Shown: piece by piece, positions 55,589 through 64,000 of the stretch
How the letters are laid out: every line of letters begins with the position of its first letter
Numbering within the stretch: position 1 is the first letter of the stretch
DNA from: Nitrogeniibacter mangrovi
GTDB taxonomy: Bacteria; Pseudomonadota; Gammaproteobacteria; Burkholderiales; Rhodocyclaceae
Assembly: GCF_010983895.1 (NCBI RefSeq)
Contig: NZ_CP048836.1
Location: 1,674,001-1,738,000 of the forward strand
Reading direction: 5' to 3'
Length of the DNA stretch: 64,000 bases
Made by a program: the position numbers and the translations under genes
The notes under the pieces: generated by a model
The model's input: only the letters and a program-made list of their open reading frames with translations
The model's database searches: none
Told to the model about the DNA's origin: nothing

Positions 55589-56225
55589 ATCGCCTATATC
55601 TAAAGAAGACGAAGAAGAGTTGCTTCAGGATAGAAGTTTTCTGTCGGCTTATCTTGCTACCTGGAAAGCTGGATTTCCGTGGAAAAGTTTGGTTCCGTCA
55701 ATGCTGGTTTGCATTGTTCTTTTCGCCTATTTCTGGATTTTTAGTCCCCCTGCGTGGACTGTTGCCGAAAAGTTTAGAGGGCTTTCCAGTATTGGCTTTG
55801 GGTTTGCAACTTCAATGTTGGGTTTCTTAGTAGCAGGTTTTGCTATCTTTGCAACTGCTACAAAGCCAGAGCTTTTCAGGTCTCTTTTGTGTTCTCGAGA
55901 TGCAGAGACCGGCTTTTCCCAGTTGCGCTGGGTTTTTTTGACGTTCATGCATGTTTTCTTTCACTTTATTTGTTTTGTGTTTCTTTGCGCAGTTGTTTTT
56001 CTTGTTGGTGGTGAGAATGACGCGATGGACTTGCTTTTAAGTCAATCTGGATGCGCTGAAGCTAATCTAAAAAAGTATATTGCGTACGGTTCGCTTTTGT
56101 TTTTTACGTGGTGGTTTTTTTACCTAATTGTCCTTACGGGTCATTTCGTTTTCTCTGTTTACCAAACTCTACTAGTTGCCGTGGTCTGGGGCGATCGCGA
56201 TGACTCTGAAGTTGGTGGAAAGTAG
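55581..56225 (+). CDS. four-helix membrane protein of unknown function, second gene of an AT-rich pair
   Basis: A 214-residue protein with a charged N-terminus (about residues 1-35) and four membrane segments: about 39-56 (LVPSMLVCIVLFAYFWIF), 70-94 (SSIGFGFATSMLGFLVAGFA), 119-143 (LTFMHVFFHFICFVFLCAVV) and 167-203. Start is GTG 55581, overlapping the preceding stop, so the two are translationally coupled. Soluble-sensor plus small membrane-effector pairs are a common layout of anti-phage systems such as Kiwa, but I see no sequence basis to call this Kiwa. AT-rich like its partner. Ends 90 bases before the duplicated gcvP terminator. Confidence 0.7.
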   Translation: MGKSPISKEDEEELLQDRSFLSAYLATWKAGFPWKSLVPSMLVCIVLFAYFWIFSPPAWTVAEKFRGLSSIGFGFATSMLGFLVAGFAIFATATKPELFRSLLCSRDAETGFSQLRWVFLTFMHVFFHFICFVFLCAVVFLVGGENDAMDLLLSQSGCAEANLKKYIAYGSLLFFTWWFFYLIVLTGHFVFSVYQTLLVAVVWGDRDDSEVGGK

Positions 56226-56316
56226 GGTGTTGGATTCGGATTTTTTCGGTATAAATTGGCTATGCGTTTCCTATTTTTTCAAGTTCATCGTTCCTTTGAT
56301 TTTGTTAATGCACAAC

Positions 56317-56347
56317 AAAAAACGCCCCGAAATTCGGGGCGTTTTTT
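56317..56347. terminator. bidirectional terminator, duplicate of the gcvP terminator
   Basis: AAAAAACGCCCC / GGGGCGTTTTTT with a GAAATTC loop. It stops the gene pair on the plus strand and mirrors the terminator after the intact gcvP (59552-59579). Confidence 0.92.
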
Positions 56348-56367
56348 ATTAGAGCATAGGAAACCAA

Positions 56368-56712
56368 TCAGTCCTCATAAGCCTCCATCGGCACACAAGC
56401 ACAGAACAGATTCCGGTCCCCATACACGTCATCAATCCGATTCACGCTCGGCCAGAACTTGTTGTCCGCCACCCAGGGCAGGGGGAAGACGCCTTCCTGG
56501 CGGGTGTAGGGGCGGTCCCAGTCGCCGATGATGTCGGCCTGGCTGTGCGGGGCGTGCTTGAGGGGGTTGTTCTCGGCGTCCCAGTCGCCGGCTTCGATTC
56601 TGGCGATTTCCTGGCGGATGCTGATGAGGGCTTCGATGAAGCGGTCCAGCTCGCCGCGCGGCTCACTCTCGGTGGGCTCGATCATGATGGTGCCGGCCAC
56701 CGGGAAGCTCAT
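56368..56712 (-). pseudogene. duplicated 3' end of gcvP
   Basis: Encodes the last 114 residues of glycine dehydrogenase in one intact frame to its stop, starting [20 protein letters not shown]. It differs from the intact copy (59598-59942) at only five residues (K/R, S/A, V/I, A/G, A/D, as judged by eye) and at scattered silent bases. The similarity includes the terminator, so the duplicated block is 56317-56715 versus 59552-59945. Because it is diverged, it came from another allele or strain, not from a recent tandem copy. Nothing upstream of it belongs to gcvP. Confidence 0.93.
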
Positions 56713-57031
56713 GGTGAGGGTATGCCAATGGGAGAATCTCGGCCTTGCTGGGTTGGCTCTGTTTTCGTTTTTTGCGGTTAAAGACTACGGTGCGCGAGTG
56801 AAGGATTCTATAAAGATTATGTTGGCGTTAGGTTTTGGCTTCGCAGCCATGGCGGCCTACGATTTTTTTGTTGCGACATATGCGTCCAAGAGTGGCGGTT
56901 TTTTTAGTGGTTTACTTTGGAAGCTTCGGGAAATATTTGGTCCTGGGGCATCTGCCTCTGCGCTTTTGGGTATTGCTTTGATCTTTTTCTTCGTGGCGTT
57001 TTATGAAGCCAGCACGCGTAGGGCGGATTAG
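56711..57031 (+). CDS. membrane-protein remnant, 106 residues
   Basis: The frame opens at an ATG (56711) that is a junction artefact at the edge of the gcvP fragment, so the true N-terminus is probably lost. The product has three hydrophobic segments ([56 protein letters not shown]) and is AT-rich. It runs up to and into a REP element at its end (the final STRRAD lies within the REP). Not recognised; a fragment of a foreign membrane protein. Confidence 0.45.
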   Translation: MVRVCQWENLGLAGLALFSFFAVKDYGARVKDSIKIMLALGFGFAAMAAYDFFVATYASKSGGFFSGLLWKLREIFGPGASASALLGIALIFFFVAFYEASTRRAD

Positions 57032-57053
57032 CGAAGCGTAATCCGCCGGATGG
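57018..57053. repeat. REP-type palindrome (GTAGGGCGGAT class)
   Basis: Begins GTAGGGCGGATTAGCGAAG; arms GGCGGATTA / TAATCCGCC around GCGAAGCG. Same class as 52245-52280. It lies 60 bases left of the REP that is interrupted by the IS110 element. Confidence 0.85.
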
Positions 57054-57112
57054 TTTGAGACCGACCGATGTTGCTCGCAAATGTATCCCCCCGCAAAGCT
57101 CGTACGAACACA

Positions 57113-57145
57113 TGCGGCGCAATGCGCTTCGCTTATTGACGCCCT
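57113..57145. repeat. REP-type element interrupted by the IS110 insertion (left part)
   Basis: Reads GCGGCGCAATGCGCTTCGCT, then TATTGACGCCCT. On the other strand this is (AG)GGCGTCAATAAGCGAAGC, the core of a REP of the GTAGGGCG class. Its missing border (CTACGTGGC) lies at 58364-58372, directly after the IS. Joining both at the CT core rebuilds a complete REP. Confidence 0.75.
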
Positions 57146-57161
57146 TGTATTGTTTTCCTCA

Positions 57162-58348
<1,187 letters not shown>

Positions 58349-58386
58349 CGCGGATAACAGTATCTACGTGGCATCTCCAAATAGGA

Positions 58387-58412
58387 ACCGCCCCGGAATC
58401 GGGGCGGTTTTC
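58387..58412 (+). terminator. rho-independent terminator right of the IS
   Basis: Stem ACCGCCCCG / CGGGGCGGT with a GAAT loop and a TTTTC tract. It lies outside the IS end and may have belonged to the interrupted plus-strand unit. Confidence 0.85.
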
Positions 58413-58439
58413 TTGATTCTTCATGCTACGTTTTGCCGA

Positions 58440-58955
58440 CTACCCTTTCGCGAGCATGTCCGCAATCGCCTTCCAATGCGTCTGTTCCGGCTGCTTTGCT
58501 TGGAGTTCGCGCGCATAGTCGGCAGCGGTGCGCCCACTGTCGTCGCGGATGTCGCGCTTGGCGCCATGGGCGAGCAGGCGGCGAATCTGTGGGACGTCGC
58601 CGTCGAGCGCTGCGGCATGAAGCGCCGTCATGTGCTGTACGCGGATGTCCGTGGCGTTGATATCAACCCCTTCACGGAGGAGTTGCACCAGCGCGGCGTC
58701 GGCTTTGGCCGGATCACTGAACACGGCGACCATTCGGGTGCCCGCGGTTTGGTTGAGGTCGGCAATATCCTGTTCGGAGAATCCGCCGTGAAAGAACACC
58801 TGCTCGCACACCCACGACATCAGGGGCTTCTCGACTTCCATGCAGGCCATCAGGTGTCCGGGGTCGTGTTGGCGTGTCTCCCTGACCAGTTCGAATGCGA
58901 TGGCGCCGACCGCCAGAAGGATCAGGCCGATGCCCCAGAGAAGGAAGCGTTTCAT
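58440..58955 (-). CDS. ankyrin-repeat protein with N-terminal membrane anchor
   Basis: A 171-residue protein. Residues 1-25 (FLLWGIGLILLAVGAIAFELV) are a membrane anchor or signal anchor, followed by about two ankyrin repeats in the second half (LVQLLREGVDINATDIRVQHMTALHAAALDGDVPQIRRLLAHGAKRDIRDDSGRTAADYA). It begins four bases after the stop of the preceding minus-strand gene. Ankyrin proteins paired with an unknown partner sometimes act as immunity proteins, but nothing here proves that. Confidence 0.8.
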   Translation of the reverse strand: MKRFLLWGIGLILLAVGAIAFELVRETRQHDPGHLMACMEVEKPLMSWVCEQVFFHGGFSEQDIADLNQTAGTRMVAVFSDPAKADAALVQLLREGVDINATDIRVQHMTALHAAALDGDVPQIRRLLAHGAKRDIRDDSGRTAADYARELQAKQPEQTHWKAIADMLAKG

Positions 58956-58959
58956 GAGG

Positions 58960-59460
58960 TCAGCACCAGGCAAAGGAGGGCGTCTGGGTCAGCAGGGCAA
59001 TCGGGATGGGCTTTCGGGCCAAGGCGAGGCCGTCGAGTAACAGGTTGAAGCGTGACCGGAGCGCGTTGCCGATATCGGCCCGGATGGTGTCGTAGATGCG
59101 CACGTCTTGCAGATCCTGTTGGGTGGCGTGCTTGAAGTAATGCGGGGTGAAGTTTCTTGCGAGTTTCTTGGCGAGCGCAGGCAGAGATTTGTTTGGCCGC
59201 GACAGGCCCTTGAACAGGATTTCGATGTAACCCATCGCGTATGAACCGTCGATGGCAGCGATGAGGGCCGTTTGGGCGAGGCGGCGTGCCGGGTTGTCGA
59301 TGGTCAGGTTGTTGATTCGGACCGACGCGTCTGGCCAGAAAAACTTGAGGATCGCACTGGTTTCCGCTTCGTTGAAGATCAGTTCTGAGTCCGGGATGTC
59401 CGGAATGTTCATCAAGATGCTGCCCACGGCATGCTCCTCGTCAGAAATTACGAGCGACAT
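58960..59460 (-). CDS. hypothetical protein, 166 residues
   Basis: Starts MSLVISDEEHAVGSILMNIP; no signal, membrane segment or recognised family. The middle has AQTALIAAIDGSYAMGYIEILFKGLSRPNKSLPALAKKLARNF and a C-terminus (DTIRADIGNALRSRFNLLLDGLALARKPIP). A TTG 27 bases upstream is a weaker start. It is co-transcribed with the ankyrin gene (four-base gap). Composition is intermediate between the AT-rich island and the core genome. Confidence 0.65.
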   Translation of the reverse strand: MSLVISDEEHAVGSILMNIPDIPDSELIFNEAETSAILKFFWPDASVRINNLTIDNPARRLAQTALIAAIDGSYAMGYIEILFKGLSRPNKSLPALAKKLARNFTPHYFKHATQQDLQDVRIYDTIRADIGNALRSRFNLLLDGLALARKPIPIALLTQTPSFAWC

Positions 59461-59507
59461 GCTAACGGCATTAATGAGACGGTTCAAGTTTGGTGCCGCC
59501 GAGCTAC

Positions 59508-59543
59508 GGGTTGTTGGGCCTTGCTTTGCTCAACCCAACCTAC
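59508..59543. repeat. REP-type palindrome (TTGGGTTGAGC class)
   Basis: TTGGGC...CAACCCAA arms around a GCTTTGCT loop, ending ACCTACGC, so its complement begins GTAGGTTGGG. Lies just outside the gcvP terminator. Confidence 0.75.
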
Positions 59544-59551
59544 GCAGAAGC

Positions 59552-59579
59552 AAAAACGCCCCGAGCTCGGGGCGTTTTT
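59552..59579. terminator. gcvP operon terminator
   Basis: AAAAACGCCCC / GGGGCGTTTTT, 6-base loop, 18 bases beyond the gcvP stop on the minus strand. Symmetric A and T runs make it bidirectional. Duplicated at 56317-56347. Confidence 0.93.
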
Positions 59580-59597
59580 GTTTGGGCGCTCGCAGGA

Positions 59598-62486
<2,889 letters not shown>

Positions 62487-62539
62487 GGGCTTCTCTGGGT
62501 GTGTTCGTAGCGTGTTGCGCGTCGGGCGTTGATCGGGGT

Positions 62540-62660
62540 TTGAATTCCTTCCCCTTCAAGGGGGAGGTCAGGAGTGGGATGGGTTTTGGGCGCTCAGTCG
62601 GCTGCATCCGTTTAACCCCATCCCCACCCCAACCCTCCCCTTGAACGGGAGGGAGTTCAA
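62540..62660. repeat. large inverted-repeat element, copy A
   Basis: Left arm (from about 62540, TTGAATTCCTTCCCCTTCAA) and right arm (to about 62660) are inverted copies of about 44 bases with mismatches; the arms contain CCCCTTCAAGGGG and GGTTGGGGTGGGGATGGGG-type tracts. Related in sequence to copy B, 47 bases to the right. Confidence 0.8.
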
Positions 62661-62706
62661 ACCGCCGCCTTCACAAAACGTTCTTTCGCAGGCCGGATGA
62701 CCTCGG

Positions 62707-62818
62707 TTCCTCCCCCTTCAAGGGGAGGTCAGGAGGGGGATGGGGTGGCGTTGCTCAAGCTGAGGCATCCGTCGAAACCCATCCCCACCCCAGCCCTCCC
62801 CTTGAAGAGGAGGGGGGT
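62707..62818. repeat. large inverted-repeat element, copy B
   Basis: Left arm starts TCCTCCCCCTTCAAGGGGAG and right arm ends CCCTCCCCTTGAAGAGGAGG. Same architecture and sequence class as copy A, with a 30-base centre. Together they fill most of the 354-base gcvP-gcvH gap. Probably MITE-like or REP-like. Confidence 0.8.
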
Positions 62819-62840
62819 GTTGCCGCCGGGGCGTTCCGGA

Positions 62841-63224
62841 TCAGTCGGCGGCAGCGACTTCGGCGTAGGCGGCGGCGTCGAGCAGGCCGTCCACGTCGGC
62901 GGCGCTGGCCGGCTTGATCTTGAACAGCCAGGCGCCATAGGCGTCTTCGTTGACCGACTCGGGGGCGTCCACGGCCGCTTCGTTGTTGGCGATGACCTCG
63001 CCGGCGACCGGCGCGTAGATGTCCGAGGCGGCCTTCACCGATTCGACCACGGCGCACTCTTCACCGGCGGCCACGGTGCGGCCGGCTTCGGGCAGCTCGA
63101 GGAAGACGATGTCGCCCAGCGCTTCCTGCGCGTGGTCGGTAATGCCGATGGTGAGCGTGCCGTCGTCCTCGGTGCGGACCCATTCGTGGGATTTGGTGTA
63201 CTTCAGTTCGGCGGGGGTGTTCAT
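62841..63224 (-). CDS. gcvH: glycine cleavage system H protein
   Basis: A 127-residue lipoyl carrier that shuttles the aminomethyl group between P and T proteins. The lipoylated Lys is in [16 protein letters not shown], and [39 protein letters not shown] is the conserved N-terminal half. The protein ends AEVAAAD. The start at 63224 gives the typical N-terminus. It lies 43 bases after gcvT. Confidence 0.97.
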   Translation of the reverse strand: MNTPAELKYTKSHEWVRTEDDGTLTIGITDHAQEALGDIVFLELPEAGRTVAAGEECAVVESVKAASDIYAPVAGEVIANNEAAVDAPESVNEDAYGAWLFKIKPASAADVDGLLDAAAYAEVAAAD

Positions 63225-63267
63225 GGGGGAATCTCCGATGAGTCTGGGGTGAGTGTCCGGATCAGGA

Positions 63268-64000
63268 TCAGACCAGGGCCTTGCCGTTGCGGGCAAAGGG
63301 CAACTTGACGGCACGCGCCTTGAGGCGTTTGCCACGAATTTCGACCTCCACCGCGTCGCCCACGGCCACGTCGAGCGGCACGCGGGCAAAGGCGATGGCC
63401 TTTTGCAGGGTGGGGGAGAAGCTGCCGCTGGTGGTCTCGCCCTCGCCATGGGCGGTGAACACCGGCTGGTGAGCGCGCAGCACGCCCTTGTCTTCGAGGA
63501 TGAGGCCGATCATGCGGGCGCTGGCCGGGTTGGCCTCGAGCGCGGCGCGGCCGATGAAGTCGCGTGCCTCGTCCTTGAAATCGACGGTCCAGGCCAGGCC
63601 GGCGTCGAGCGGCGAGGTGGCTTCGTCCATGTCCTGGCCGTAGAGGTTCATGCCGGCTTCGAGGCGCAGGGTGTCGCGCGCGCCGAGGCCGCAGGGCTTG
63701 ACGCCCGCGGCCAGCAGCTTGTGCCACAGGTCGGCGGCATCGGCGGCCGGCACGGTGATCTCGAAGCCGTCTTCGCCGGTGTAGCCGGTGCGGGCGATGA
63801 GCATGGCGCCCACTTCGGCCGCCTGGAACACCTTGAGCCCGGCGGTGGCCGACTCGCTGCCGGCGACGGCGGTCCAGGTGCGGGCGCGGGCGTTGGGGCC
63901 CTGCACGGCGATCATCGCCAGGTCGCGGCGCGCGTCCAGGGTGACGTTGGCGCCCAGGGTGGCGATCTGCTTGCGCATCCAGGCCACGTCCTTGTCGGCG
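63268..64000 (-). CDS. gcvT: glycine cleavage system T protein (aminomethyltransferase), C-terminal part
   Basis: The last 244 codons are visible; the start is beyond the right edge. Family sequences are [62 protein letters not shown] and [18 protein letters not shown]. It transfers the methylene group to tetrahydrofolate. It is the first of the leftward gcvT-gcvH-gcvP operon; any glycine riboswitch would lie outside the window. Confidence 0.96.
   Translation of the reverse strand, partial: ADKDVAWMRKQIATLGANVTLDARRDLAMIAVQGPNARARTWTAVAGSESATAGLKVFQAAEVGAMLIARTGYTGEDGFEITVPAADAADLWHKLLAAGVKPCGLGARDTLRLEAGMNLYGQDMDEATSPLDAGLAWTVDFKDEARDFIGRAALEANPASARMIGLILEDKGVLRAHQPVFTAHGEGETTSGSFSPTLQKAIAFARVPLDVAVGDAVEVEIRGKRLKARAVKLPFARNGKALV

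Noticed and set aside
54575-56225. Assignment of the AT-rich gene pair to the Kiwa system
   Set aside because: Only the soluble plus four-helix layout is similar; gene order is reversed and no DUF4868-like sequence was recognised.
62540-62818. CRISPR array between gcvP and gcvH
   Set aside because: Only two units, each an inverted repeat with mismatched arms and no regular spacers. No CRISPR array was seen in the window.

Overview
The window is GC-rich (apart from about 54.2-57.1 kb) chromosomal DNA from a Gram-negative bacterium. Outer-membrane porin, TRAP transport, PEP-CTERM sorting, poly-3-hydroxybutyrate oligomer hydrolase, LysR regulators and complex c-di-GMP proteins together suggest a betaproteobacterium, probably Rhodocyclales (Azoarcus/Thauera/Zoogloea-like). 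The taxonomic call is inference; no rRNA or other marker lies in the window.

Layout. 1-5.1 kb: end of a GlxA-type AraC regulator, a frameshifted P2-type cation ATPase, and a divergent fpr/LysR (FinR-like) redox pair. 5.3-9.6 kb: a PQQ-type locus with a 24-residue pqqA, pqqD and pqqE but no pqqB or pqqC; a short membrane peptide, a multi-span membrane protein, a SerC-like PLP enzyme and a divergent dihydroorotate-dehydrogenase-like protein follow on the same strand. 9.6-18.5 kb: trmA between two very large membrane c-di-GMP proteins (one GGDEF, one GGDEF+EAL). 18.5-24.8 kb: leftward TRAP transporter, TauE/SafE exporter and gamma-glutamyltransferase-like operon, with an Lrp regulator upstream. 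24.9-34.9 kb: DUF3079 protein, aidB, LysR/pirin/isochorismatase-family cluster, FAD oxidoreductase, a micropeptide with its own terminator, an alcohol dehydrogenase, and a split PAS + chemotaxis-receptor pair. 35-49.9 kb: porin, BCCT transporter, 3HB-oligomer hydrolase, proline iminopeptidase, M32 carboxypeptidase, small secreted proteins, dihaem peroxidase, PEP-CTERM protein and an ODP-like metallo-beta-lactamase-fold protein.

50-59.6 kb is an accessory, defence-like region: a TIR protein with C-terminal membrane helices, a PliI-like lysozyme inhibitor, a NERD-nuclease/SF1-helicase fusion, then an AT-rich two-gene unit (soluble protein plus four-helix membrane protein) that I cannot assign to a family. 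The gene pair is followed by a second, diverged copy of the 3' end of gcvP with its terminator, then a membrane-protein fragment, an IS110 element and an ankyrin-repeat operon, up to the intact gcvP. This looks like accretion of foreign DNA at the gcvP 3' end.

The IS110 element is the most informative part of the window. Its two CT-core ends can be placed, its insertion point is inside a REP-type palindrome, and its leader contains four guide segments in the order expected for a bridge RNA: two match the flanking target and two match the element's own ends. 59.6-64 kb is the leftward gcvT-gcvH-gcvP glycine-cleavage operon, with two large inverted-repeat elements between gcvP and gcvH; gcvT runs off the window. 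Three reading-frame breaks (ATPase, SerC-like N-terminus, DHODH-like C-terminus) are each repaired by adding one G to a G-run, so sequencing error is a serious possibility for all three.
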